From a virus, in the IMG/VR virus record IMGVR_UViG_3300012928_002096, positions 1-64,000 of that record: DNA of 64,000 bases, one strand, 5' to 3'. How positions within the stretch are numbered: position 1 is the stretch's first letter; each line of letters starts with the position of its first letter. Shown here piece by piece: positions 32,802 through 39,932 of the stretch. A model generated the notes under the pieces. That model did no database searches. It was not told the DNA's origin and saw only the letters and a list, made by a program, of their open reading frames with translations. The position numbers and the translations under genes are program-made.

Positions 32802-33681
32802 TTCCGAATAAGCTGATGTGGAGTCTAGGCGAGAACCTCCACCCTCGTTCCATACAGAGGTCCGCCACCTCTTGTACGTTGAGAGTGTATTCTTCCGACC
32901 TACCCCCAAGCGGCATAAGATATACAGGAACGTTGACACCTGCTTCACGATAGGCACTAACAGCTCTAGCGACTTCGTCAACATCGTCTTGATCAGCGAC
33001 AACAAACTTGAGATACATATCGCTGCCGTTAACACGCCTATAGTCAGCAGCCACAGCAGGCTTAATAGCAGTTTCCCAAGGTTCTCCGCTAACGCTAAGT
33101 TTTGGGGAACAAGACCAAGTGACTTCAAATCTGTCTTGAGTGTTGAGGTAGTCATAGAAATCATCTTTAAGATGTTGTGTAGTATTTGTTTCAAATGTGA
33201 CATTTTTCAAATCCCTCATCCGTGGATGTTCAAATAATTCTACGTACAGTCGTTGCCACGCCAACAACGGTTCGCCACCAGTCATAATCAAATGTACATC
33301 TTGGCCATTATCCATTGTCCATTTGCCTTCTGGTAATAAACTTAGTAAATGTTCTACAACTTCATCTACATCTTTAAGCATATTGAAATGTTTAAATTCT
33401 GGATAGATACTTGCATATGTATCACAACCTGTGTGTACAATAGGCAGATCATTAAATTCTTTTGTAGTTTCGTGAATGCCATCAGCAAGTAATTGCTTTA
33501 CTTCTGCATTGTAACGTTCACCACGCTTGTGTTGTTCCCAACGATCGCCAACGCTTTTATCAACACCAAAATTCATACAGCGAAAGTTACAACCGAAGGT
33601 ACGTAGGAATACACTAGGTACTCCTACAAACTTGCCTTCGCCTTGTACACTATAAAATGCTTCACTATAGCGTAACTTCAT
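32785..33681 (-). CDS. queE: 7-carboxy-7-deazaguanine synthase QueE, atypical cluster motif
   Basis: A 298-residue radical SAM enzyme that makes CDG from carboxy-tetrahydropterin. SEAFYSVQGEGKFVGVPSVF is the QueE signature, and MTGGEP the SAM motif. The cluster cysteines are C31 and C35 (FGCNFRC), but the third is not at +3. Instead C86 in TGCDTY matches the C-D-T that follows the third Cys in ordinary QueE, so about 50 residues are inserted between the second and third ligands. FolE, QueD-like and DpdA-like genes lie close by. Confidence 0.88.
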   Translation of the reverse strand: MKLRYSEAFYSVQGEGKFVGVPSVFLRTFGCNFRCMNFGVDKSVGDRWEQHKRGERYNAEVKQLLADGIHETTKEFNDLPIVHTGCDTYASIYPEFKHFNMLKDVDEVVEHLLSLLPEGKWTMDNGQDVHLIMTGGEPLLAWQRLYVELFEHPRMRDLKNVTFETNTTQHLKDDFYDYLNTQDRFEVTWSCSPKLSVSGEPWETAIKPAVAADYRRVNGSDMYLKFVVADQDDVDEVARAVSAYREAGVNVPVYLMPLGGRSEEYTLNVQEVADLCMERGWRFSPRLHISLFGNAWGT

Positions 33682-33845
33682 TATAGTTCCTCCGCAATAC
33701 CGAGGACTTCAGCAACAAGTAAACCTAAGGCTAACCAACCCCAACTACCTGTTGCTAAAGCAACTACGCATCCTGCGATACGTACACCACTTTTTACTAA
33801 ACTAATATAAAAGTGTTTTTTACTTACATCTACTGGTTCTGCCAT
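33681..33845 (-). CDS. Small membrane protein, 54 aa
   Basis: A single hydrophobic segment follows a short basic start: VRIAGCVVALATGSWGWLAL then GLLVAEVLGIAEEL. It fits exactly between FolE and QueE, with TAATG overlaps at both ends, so it is certainly co-translated. I have no functional assignment. Confidence 0.65.
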   Translation of the reverse strand: MAEPVDVSKKHFYISLVKSGVRIAGCVVALATGSWGWLALGLLVAEVLGIAEEL

Positions 33846-34552
33846 TATGACCCCTGTGCAAATTGCTGTTGTAGTTTAACGTTATCGATAAACTCTTTTT
33901 TAGTTGCTGGATCATTTTTAAATGCACCACGTAACACTGTAGTTTGTGTTAAACTACTGTGTGCTTTGATACCTCTATTTTCACAACAACCGTGCGTGGC
34001 TTGTACATAAACACCAACATTTTCACTTCCTGTATGTTTCTGAATTTCATCAGCAATCATTACATTTAGTTCTTCTTGTAGTGTTCCACGCATAGCACAC
34101 CACTGTGCAATACGTGTGTATTTACTCAAACCTAGTAACTTAGGACCAGCAATAATACCAATGTATGCTACACCTTTAACAGTTTGGTGATGATGTGAAC
34201 ACAAACTTGTAAGTTCACTACGCACAACCAACATACCTTCATAACCTTCACCTTCATTTACATAATTAGGAAAAGCATTAGGTGCTGGCATTGGATTATA
34301 TCGACCAGACATAATTTCGTTGACATACATTTTTGCCATACGTCTACCAGTGTCAATACTGTTAGGATCGTTCTCAGTATCGATAATCAATGTTTGTAAA
34401 ACATCTTCAAACTTATAAGCAAGTTCGTTCTTGATCTCTTCAAGTTCCCACTCGCTTATGTGTTCACTAATATTATCATTTGCAAAAAAACGCACGTTAT
34501 TTTTTTTAAGTCTTTCACGTACAACTTGACTGACTTTTACTTCTTCTGTCAT
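33845..34552 (-). CDS. folE: GTP cyclohydrolase I (FolE)
   Basis: A 235-residue enzyme that turns GTP into dihydroneopterin triphosphate, the first step of 7-deazaguanine and folate synthesis. DTGRRMAKMY, SLCSHHHQTVKG (zinc Cys and His), KLLGLSKYTRI and THGCCENRG (second zinc Cys) are the family motifs. Usual cellular forms are about 190-220 residues. It is the first gene of a transcript behind a TTGACA-17-TACTAT promoter and leads the QueE gene. Confidence 0.92.
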   Translation of the reverse strand: MTEEVKVSQVVRERLKKNNVRFFANDNISEHISEWELEEIKNELAYKFEDVLQTLIIDTENDPNSIDTGRRMAKMYVNEIMSGRYNPMPAPNAFPNYVNEGEGYEGMLVVRSELTSLCSHHHQTVKGVAYIGIIAGPKLLGLSKYTRIAQWCAMRGTLQEELNVMIADEIQKHTGSENVGVYVQATHGCCENRGIKAHSSLTQTTVLRGAFKNDPATKKEFIDNVKLQQQFAQGS

Positions 34553-34590
34553 TTAATTCTCCGAGTTATAGACGAGGATGTCTATTGTTT

Positions 34591-34619
34591 ATAGTAACAC
34601 TATTTAGATCTTTTGTCAA
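34591..34619 (-). promoter_or_regulatory. Sigma70-like promoter TTGACA-17-TACTAT
   Basis: TTGACA at 34619-34614, 17 bp, TACTAT at 34596-34591, 39 bases before the FolE ATG. It drives FolE, the membrane protein and QueE. Confidence 0.7.
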
Positions 34620-34622
34620 CAA

Positions 34623-34829
34623 TTAACTAAAATATTTTTCAATCATTTCAATTCTATCACTGGCTGCCGCCATAGTGTCTAATTCATTTTGTATTGCTTC
34701 TACAATATCTGCGTGTTCGCCTATGCCAACACTTTGATTCATATATACCATAATATTCGTTTTAGCTCTTTCTAGCTCGCCTTCGGCGTGCATCCTGGCA
34801 GCTTTGGCTAATTGTTCACTCATACTCAT
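34623..34829 (-). CDS. Hypothetical protein, 68 aa
   Basis: A helical protein, MSMSEQLAKAARMHAEGELERAKTN..., with no known domain. It overlaps the CDGSH-like gene by four bases as ATGA. The Ala/Glu helices suggest an oligomeric small protein. Confidence 0.5.
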   Translation of the reverse strand: MSMSEQLAKAARMHAEGELERAKTNIMVYMNQSVGIGEHADIVEAIQNELDTMAAASDRIEMIEKYFS

Positions 34830-34957
34830 TGGCTTTTCTCCTTTTTTAGTCTCTGTCTCTCTTCATATTGAGCTTTCTTTTCGAGGTATTGTTCCTCAGT
34901 TAAGCTATGCCAACCAATACATCTACCAGTTGGACTTCTTCCGCACCCACAACTCAT
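34826..34957 (-). CDS. Small CDGSH-like iron-sulfur protein, 43 aa
   Basis: The N-terminus MSCGCGRSPTGRCIGWHSL has C-x-C-x2-S...C-x-G-W-H, which closely follows the CDGSH 2Fe-2S motif (C-x-C-x2-S/T-x3-P-x-C-D-G-x-H). A Lys/Glu coiled coil follows. AAGGAGGGA lies upstream of the ATG. CDGSH clusters have a labile 2Fe-2S centre used in redox or cluster transfer. The residues before the His are I-G-W instead of D-G-S, so the fit is close rather than exact. Confidence 0.65.
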   Translation of the reverse strand: MSCGCGRSPTGRCIGWHSLTEEQYLEKKAQYEERQRLKKEKSQ

Positions 34958-34987
34958 ATTTCCCTCCTTGTTGTTTATAATTATTTA

Positions 34988-35515
34988 TTAATCATATTCC
35001 CAAGGAAAAACAATCCAAGTATCTTTTTCGCTAGTATCTATTTCTTCCCATACATAGTCTACATTGCCAAAATTTGTGTGTGTTTTCTCGCACATTGTAG
35101 CAAAACGGACATTTTCGTGCCAAACATCTTCCCACCCTATGCTATCAGGTAAACAACCCGATTCCCAGTCTTGTTTGATCCAATCAAACGTAGCGCCTGT
35201 GTCGTTGATATCATCTACAACTAATATTTGTTTACGCATTTTTGGTTTACATTTTCCATCGTGATAACCTAGTGCATCTTCAGCCATCCATAAATTACTT
35301 TCTGGCTGTTCTTTACTATCACGTAAACGCACATCTAGTGTGTAATGATTACAGTCTAGTAGGTGGCTTAATATTACACTTAAAGGCAATCCGCCTCTAT
35401 TAAGTCCTACAATGTAATTAGGACGAAAATTATTTTTGTACATTTCAAGTGCTAACTTATGAGCGCATTTTTGTACATCATCCCAAGAATAATATTTCCT
35501 GTCTATTTTTTCCAT
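34988..35515 (-). CDS. Phosphoribosyltransferase-like protein
   Basis: A 175-residue protein. VVDDINDTGATFDWI is the PRPP-binding loop (VDDxxxTGAT). YIVGLNRGGLPLSVILSHLL is the first strand of type I purine PRTases. It could be a xanthine/guanine or other base salvage enzyme, possibly for a deazapurine, but the hood residues that set specificity are not readable by eye. Confidence 0.75.
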   Translation of the reverse strand: MEKIDRKYYSWDDVQKCAHKLALEMYKNNFRPNYIVGLNRGGLPLSVILSHLLDCNHYTLDVRLRDSKEQPESNLWMAEDALGYHDGKCKPKMRKQILVVDDINDTGATFDWIKQDWESGCLPDSIGWEDVWHENVRFATMCEKTHTNFGNVDYVWEEIDTSEKDTWIVFPWEYD

Positions 35516-35724
35516 TCGTCCATCTCTGTTTTTATTTCAGTAATTTTTTCGTGTGCAATGCCACGTGCCATTTCTTGCACTTGTTCTAGCATATGTTTAC
35601 AAGTTGCGGCATCATATTTTTTATTGCTTATTTCAGAAAATTCATTCCGTACTCTGTGTGCTTGTATGCACAAATCTTTCATTGCATTGATTCTATCAAT
35701 CCATTGCTCGATACTATGTTGCAT
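35503..35724 (-). CDS. Hypothetical protein, 73 aa
   Basis: A helical protein MQHSIEQWIDRINAMKDLC... with an amphipathic C-terminus (ITEIKTEMDEWKK). It overlaps the PRTase by 13 bases and the next gene by one. No recognised domain. Confidence 0.5.
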   Translation of the reverse strand: MQHSIEQWIDRINAMKDLCIQAHRVRNEFSEISNKKYDAATCKHMLEQVQEMARGIAHEKITEIKTEMDEWKK

Positions 35725-36092
35725 TAAAATGGAACCTCTTCTTCATTTTTTCTGTTACCAACATAATCCTGATGTACCATTGCATATATGCTTTTAAAAT
35801 TTTCATATGCTTTTTGTAATGCAGGATATTCATTACACATATCTTCTACTTTGGATACTTCTGGCATTATATCTTCAAAAACAACTGGCGTATTATATCC
35901 AGTTAGTGTATAAACTTGATCTTCACCTGTTAATAAAGTATCTACAGTATTTGTATCAATTGTAATAGTATCGGTTGAACTTATTGATGTTAAATCTATA
36001 TCATATAAAGGATCGTACGTTGTTGTAACTTGAACATCGCTATCAATAAGATCCTCAGTAGTTATATGTACAGTTTCAGCGTGATCTCGCAT
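35724..36092 (-). CDS. Hypothetical protein, 122 aa
   Basis: An acidic, Thr-rich first half (TSISSTDTITIDTNTVDTLL) followed by a helical end. No known family. TAATG overlaps occur at both ends of this run of small genes, which suggests one polycistron. Confidence 0.5.
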   Translation of the reverse strand: MRDHAETVHITTEDLIDSDVQVTTTYDPLYDIDLTSISSTDTITIDTNTVDTLLTGEDQVYTLTGYNTPVVFEDIMPEVSKVEDMCNEYPALQKAYENFKSIYAMVHQDYVGNRKNEEEVPF

Positions 36093-36367
36093 TATAGATA
36101 CCCCATATTTTCCATATGTCCTCTAAGATTTTCAATTGCCTCTAATACACCTGGCCAATCTTCATTTTGAATCATTTCACGTGCATCTCTACAATCTTCA
36201 AGCAATTGGGGATTTTCAGGCCACTCTTGAATATTATCTAAAATATGTTTTGCTTCTTCTTCAAACCACATTATACCTTCCAAAAATTCACCATCGTCTA
36301 AATATTCGATGGCACGTAAAACCCAGTAATATAAATTATCAGTTCCTTTTAGTTCACTCGAGTGCAT
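36092..36367 (-). CDS. Hypothetical protein, 91 aa
   Basis: A very acidic, Trp-rich protein (IMWFEEEAKHILDNIQEWPE). It could be a DNA mimic on charge alone, but there is no further support. It overlaps the epimerase by 14 bases. Confidence 0.5.
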   Translation of the reverse strand: MHSSELKGTDNLYYWVLRAIEYLDDGEFLEGIMWFEEEAKHILDNIQEWPENPQLLEDCRDAREMIQNEDWPGVLEAIENLRGHMENMGYL

Positions 36368-37229
36368 TTCTGCTCCTTTCTAATTTGTATTGATCAAGAC
36401 ACATATCCTCAATCGTTTTTTCTAGTGTTACAAGGTCACTTAAATTATCAACAACACTTGTAACAGCATCACCTTCTCTTCTTGGTGCCTCTACAGTAAT
36501 TATTGATTTACCTGTAACTTTCTCCATAGTATTGATAACTTCACGTACACTATATCCTACGTTAGAACCAAGACATTCATAGTCTGTATTAGCTGGTCCT
36601 CGTTCAACGGCATTAGCAATGGCACTAGCCAAATCAGCAATGTGAATATAATCACGAATACAAGTACCATCCCTAGTATCATAGTCCACGCCAAAGATCT
36701 TAAGGTCGGGTAGTTTCTCAGCAGCCACCATAGCAGCAACACGAATAAGATGGGTAGGAACGCCCAATTGACGATTATGCCCGTCAGTACCAGATACGTT
36801 AAAAAATCTAAATATAGTGTATCCATCAGCTTTCTCCTTTATTACATCTTCTGCGGCTACTTTGCTACGTGCATATGGACTTGCCATTTCCCAAGCACTA
36901 CTTGTACTAGCAAACAAAACGTGTGGGCAAGTTGTCTTATTTAGAAGATTTAGTGTACCCATTACATTTACTCTATAGTATTCACTAGGCTCCTTCATAC
37001 TATCTGGCACAACACTACGGCCTGCTAAATGCACAATAGCATCATAAATGCCACCAACATATTGCCCAGTAATATCAACATTATGAAAATCATCACAGTA
37101 TGCAGATACATCATTGTGTTCGCCGTGAATATTAATATCCCAACCAACAACAAAATGTCCACGTTCTTTTAGTAGTTTACAAACGTGACTACCTATGTAT
37201 CCTGTTGCACCTGTAACTAAAACTTTCAA
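36354..37229 (-). CDS. NAD-dependent sugar epimerase/dehydratase, GalE-like
   Basis: A 291-residue extended SDR. GATGYIGS at 7-14 is the NAD loop, HLAGRSVVPDS the typical early motif, SPYARSK the YxxxK, and GDGTCIRDYIHIADLA the GalE signature RDYIHVxDLA. UDP-glucose 4-epimerases interconvert UDP-Glc and UDP-Gal. It is slightly short of 330 residues. It forms a four-base overlap with the glycosyltransferase and probably supplies its sugar donor. Confidence 0.82.
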   Translation of the reverse strand: MKVLVTGATGYIGSHVCKLLKERGHFVVGWDINIHGEHNDVSAYCDDFHNVDITGQYVGGIYDAIVHLAGRSVVPDSMKEPSEYYRVNVMGTLNLLNKTTCPHVLFASTSSAWEMASPYARSKVAAEDVIKEKADGYTIFRFFNVSGTDGHNRQLGVPTHLIRVAAMVAAEKLPDLKIFGVDYDTRDGTCIRDYIHIADLASAIANAVERGPANTDYECLGSNVGYSVREVINTMEKVTGKSIITVEAPRREGDAVTSVVDNLSDLVTLEKTIEDMCLDQYKLERSRNALE

Positions 37230-38389
37230 TACTTTGTCTCCGCTACGTGATCTCTATAACGATTGCTATCTCTACGCCACTGTTCACCGTTGCCTTGCAT
37301 AATATCAATATAACGATCAATTGTTGCACTAGTCCAATCACTAATCTTACCTAAGTCTTTGTGTGGAGAATCTAGCAATGGCTGTAGTTTGTTGACTGCA
37401 TCTTCTGTACTCCAAGGAACATACATTCTTGTGTAATCGTTTGCAAATATTTCAGGAAAACTTCTATATGCAGGAAACAATACATTACAACCTAATGCAT
37501 CTGCTTCACTTACTGTATTACTTGTCCAGTCTTGTAATGCACAGTTAAATAAAACTTTACTATGATTTACAATATGATAGTAATCATTCTTTTTTAAGTT
37601 TTCATAAATTTTTAAGCAACCTGCTTTTTCAAGAGCTCTTGCTCTATCAATATACTTTATATTGTTACTTCTTAATGGACCACCTTGTAGAATAGCAAAC
37701 TCAATATCTGCATCATTGAGTTGTTCAGCAATATCCATAAAAAAATCTGGCTGTTTTTCTTGATCAAAACGTGCCGCAAATACTACACGATTTTCACGTT
37801 CGTCCCAAGGCTTAATTTCGCCTACTCTAAGTTGCACTTCTGTTTTATCAAACGCAAGTCCACTTATGTTGTAAATAGGTGCTTTCCAGTTTGCTATTTT
37901 CATATGTGCAACCATTTCTTCATTACTTGCTAATACGCCTGTAACAAACTCATTGCACATTTCTTCATACAAACTCATCCACTTGCCCATACCCCAAACG
38001 TGTACAAAGTCATCTGGATCTACAGCCTGTGCTAAACAACGTATCCAAACTTGCGGGCGTTGTTCTGCTGGAATCTGATCCATAATGTAAGGCAACGATT
38101 CCATACCAGGCTGAAACATATCTTCAAAGAATACAACATCTTCGCCTGTAACTTCACCGTTACGCATCATTTGCACTAAGTTCATCATTTGCGACATTGC
38201 AAAGTAAGAACGGCCGTGTGCATCTAACACCTGACCGACTTGAATTGCTTTTGTGTTATCAATAGTAGTACCAGGCACACTAACCCAGTCGATGTCACGT
38301 CTTAAAAACGCTCTTCGTGACCACTCTTCTAACTGTAATGTGTACCTGCCTTCATAAGGCTCTAAGCCCATATAAAACAGTTTTCTCAT
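37226..38389 (-). CDS. GT-B-type glycosyltransferase
   Basis: A 387-residue protein. The second half has VVFAARFDQEKQPDFFMDIAE, FAILQGG and SNTVSEADALGCNVLFP, which match the GT4-type donor-binding region. The first half binds the acceptor. It is next to GalE-like and near sugar-nucleotide genes. It may decorate virion proteins, a host polysaccharide or DNA. It does not look like T4 alpha- or beta-glucosyltransferase. Confidence 0.7.
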   Translation of the reverse strand: MRKLFYMGLEPYEGRYTLQLEEWSRRAFLRRDIDWVSVPGTTIDNTKAIQVGQVLDAHGRSYFAMSQMMNLVQMMRNGEVTGEDVVFFEDMFQPGMESLPYIMDQIPAEQRPQVWIRCLAQAVDPDDFVHVWGMGKWMSLYEEMCNEFVTGVLASNEEMVAHMKIANWKAPIYNISGLAFDKTEVQLRVGEIKPWDERENRVVFAARFDQEKQPDFFMDIAEQLNDADIEFAILQGGPLRSNNIKYIDRARALEKAGCLKIYENLKKNDYYHIVNHSKVLFNCALQDWTSNTVSEADALGCNVLFPAYRSFPEIFANDYTRMYVPWSTEDAVNKLQPLLDSPHKDLGKISDWTSATIDRYIDIMQGNGEQWRRDSNRYRDHVAETKY

Positions 38390-38577
38390 TAATTACGTCC
38401 TTTATTCCGATTCTTAGCTCGGATCCAGTTTTTATATTTGGTGAAGGCCTGCCAAACACGGGCATCTTTTTTGTAAAGATCTGCCTGGTTAAATGGATAA
38501 CCTTCTGTACGACAAAAATCGTGCAGTTCGTCTAAGTCGTTAAAGATTTTATTAACGACAGGATTTTTGATAGTCAT
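38389..38577 (-). CDS. Hypothetical protein, 62 aa
   Basis: A basic protein with the middle FNQADLYKKDARVWQAFTKYK and a KNRNKGRN tail. Similar small proteins occur in marine T4-like phages. It overlaps the glycosyltransferase start by one base. No function is known. Confidence 0.5.
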   Translation of the reverse strand: MTIKNPVVNKIFNDLDELHDFCRTEGYPFNQADLYKKDARVWQAFTKYKNWIRAKNRNKGRN

Positions 38578-38581
38578 TTCC

Positions 38582-39055
38582 TTAATAATCCTTTTTTGCT
38601 TCTAAGTTAGGATAAATGATTGAACAGCCGTTTTCGCCATCTTCGGCGACATCAATTACAACAAACCGGCCTGGATATTTGTTGTTAATCTGTGTATACA
38701 AGTCATCTGCTATCATTTCACAAGACTTGTGGTTGAGTTCGATAGTTTTATCATCATATAAACTTTCTAACCAACGCTTGAATTGAATAAATTCAATATC
38801 TCTATCATTGTGCGTAACTTCAATTTGCACTTTGAAATGAAAGATGTGTCTATGTGCTACACCTAAAAAACTTACATCGTCCCAGCCACCTGTTGCTAGT
38901 GCTGGATCGTCTTTTGCCGCAGGATATAAATGTATACCTTCTTTACGAAATGTAACCCATATACTACGTTTTGCAATTTCTAATGTTTTATTCAATTTTG
39001 CATTTTCCTCTCTAAAGCGCCTTAACATATATTCATAATAACGTTCTTGGCTCAT
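38582..39055 (-). CDS. queD: QueD-like 6-carboxytetrahydropterin synthase homologue
   Basis: A 157-residue T-fold protein. VAHRHIFHFKVQIEV has the H-x-H zinc/substrate histidines, IEFIQFKRWL the usual FxxLK region, LNHKSCEMIADDLY the LxH segment, and VAEDGENGC the E of the V-x-E-T strand in a variant form. QueD makes carboxy-tetrahydropterin from dihydroneopterin triphosphate. The N-terminal 30 residues are longer than usual. A promoter (39035-39063) overlaps its start. Confidence 0.7.
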   Translation of the reverse strand: MSQERYYEYMLRRFREENAKLNKTLEIAKRSIWVTFRKEGIHLYPAAKDDPALATGGWDDVSFLGVAHRHIFHFKVQIEVTHNDRDIEFIQFKRWLESLYDDKTIELNHKSCEMIADDLYTQINNKYPGRFVVIDVAEDGENGCSIIYPNLEAKKDY

Positions 39056-39063
39056 ATTGTCAA
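39035..39063 (-). promoter_or_regulatory. Sigma70-like promoter TTGACA-17-TATTAT overlapping the QueD start
   Basis: TTGACA at 39063-39058, 17 bp, then TATTAT at 39040-39035. The -10 box is inside the QueD reading frame, so a transcript from here would miss the annotated start codon. Confidence 0.5.
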
Positions 39064-39563
39064 CCTATGATTTCGTCTGTGGTGTATTTAGACCAATCAG
39101 TAAAAACAGCCTTCTCTTTTAAATCGTGCATCCTATGCACCCATACACCCGGATTAGTTGCATCAAAGTCTTTGTCATCTATTTTAAGACACGCATTATA
39201 TCCTAGTTGACTTATGTATGGCAGTTTTGCACTAATCATTGGAATAAAACGATTGTATTCAGTGTAACCGGATTCTAATACCCATTCTACATCTTTAATA
39301 TCAAAATCTAATGTTATCCAAAAACCTTCTTTCAACAATGGAAAGATCATATTATCATATGCTTCATTTGGTTCAAAGCTCATATTGGCACCAATATAAA
39401 TATGATCAACACCTGCTTTGTTTGCGTGTTCAACAATATCTTCAAAGTTTTGTACACCTACAACGAACAGCGTTTTCTTACCAAACTTTGGCGTGTGTTC
39501 TACTTCTGTGCCAATAAAAAAGTTTACACTTTCATTTACACCGCTATCATAATCTCTTTTCAT
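39060..39563 (-). CDS. Hypothetical conserved protein, 167 aa
   Basis: The start ATG 39563 overlaps the upstream TGA (ATGA); an earlier ATG at 39602 lies inside that gene. The protein, MKRDYDSGVNESVNFFIGTEV..., has several hydrophobic strands (TLFVVGV, HIYIGA) and may be a TIM-barrel-like or Rossmann-like fold. I recall similar genes near queuosine-type genes in marine phages. The reaction is not known. Confidence 0.55.
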   Translation of the reverse strand: MKRDYDSGVNESVNFFIGTEVEHTPKFGKKTLFVVGVQNFEDIVEHANKAGVDHIYIGANMSFEPNEAYDNMIFPLLKEGFWITLDFDIKDVEWVLESGYTEYNRFIPMISAKLPYISQLGYNACLKIDDKDFDATNPGVWVHRMHDLKEKAVFTDWSKYTTDEIIG

Positions 39564-39733
39564 TGCTGTTTCACCTGATATATTTCGTTCCACGTATTCC
39601 AACGTTTTTTAATGTATTCATTTAACTGTTCTGGCGGATAATTTTTTTCTTTCATATTTGCAATAATCTTATCCAAATCTTCTAAAGCCATTTCTAATGC
39701 AAGTAACCTAAGTTCTTTTTCATTGGTATCCAT
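39560..39733 (-). CDS. Small helical protein, 57 aa
   Basis: MDTNEKELRLLALEMALEDL...KKRWNTWNEIYQVKQQ is a helical protein between two genes with ATGA and 14-base overlaps. It was found by reading the gap in another frame. No known function. Confidence 0.55.
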   Translation of the reverse strand: MDTNEKELRLLALEMALEDLDKIIANMKEKNYPPEQLNEYIKKRWNTWNEIYQVKQQ

Positions 39734-39932
39734 TTACATATATGCCTTTGTCTATTAGTTGTCTTTCTATTCTATAAATTTCATCTTTTAACCAAAGTTT
39801 TTCTGTTTTTAACCGTCTTAACTCTTCGGTAATATGATGAGTATATAACTTTTGTATTTCTGTGTCAAGTGCTCTGTGTTTTTTTCTTAATTCTTCAAGG
39901 TGAGATATTAATTTATCGTTGTCGTCGCCCAT
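39720..39932 (-). CDS. Small coiled-coil protein, 70 aa
   Basis: MGDDNDKLISHLEELRKKHRALD... is one long amphipathic helix with Leu, Lys and Glu heptads, ending GIYVNGYQ. It follows directly on the transglycosylase. No enzyme motif. Confidence 0.5.
   Translation of the reverse strand: MGDDNDKLISHLEELRKKHRALDTEIQKLYTHHITEELRRLKTEKLWLKDEIYRIERQLIDKGIYVNGYQ

Noticed and set aside
32802-33203. Upstream part of a long reading frame on the - strand overlapping QueE
   Set aside because: It lies wholly inside the QueE gene in another frame, with no start support; only the 34-codon end (32697-32801) extends past QueE.
37226-38389. Possible T4-type DNA glucosyltransferase
   Set aside because: The donor region resembles GT4-like enzymes; no segment reminiscent of T4 alpha- or beta-GT was noticed, so DNA glucosylation is not claimed.
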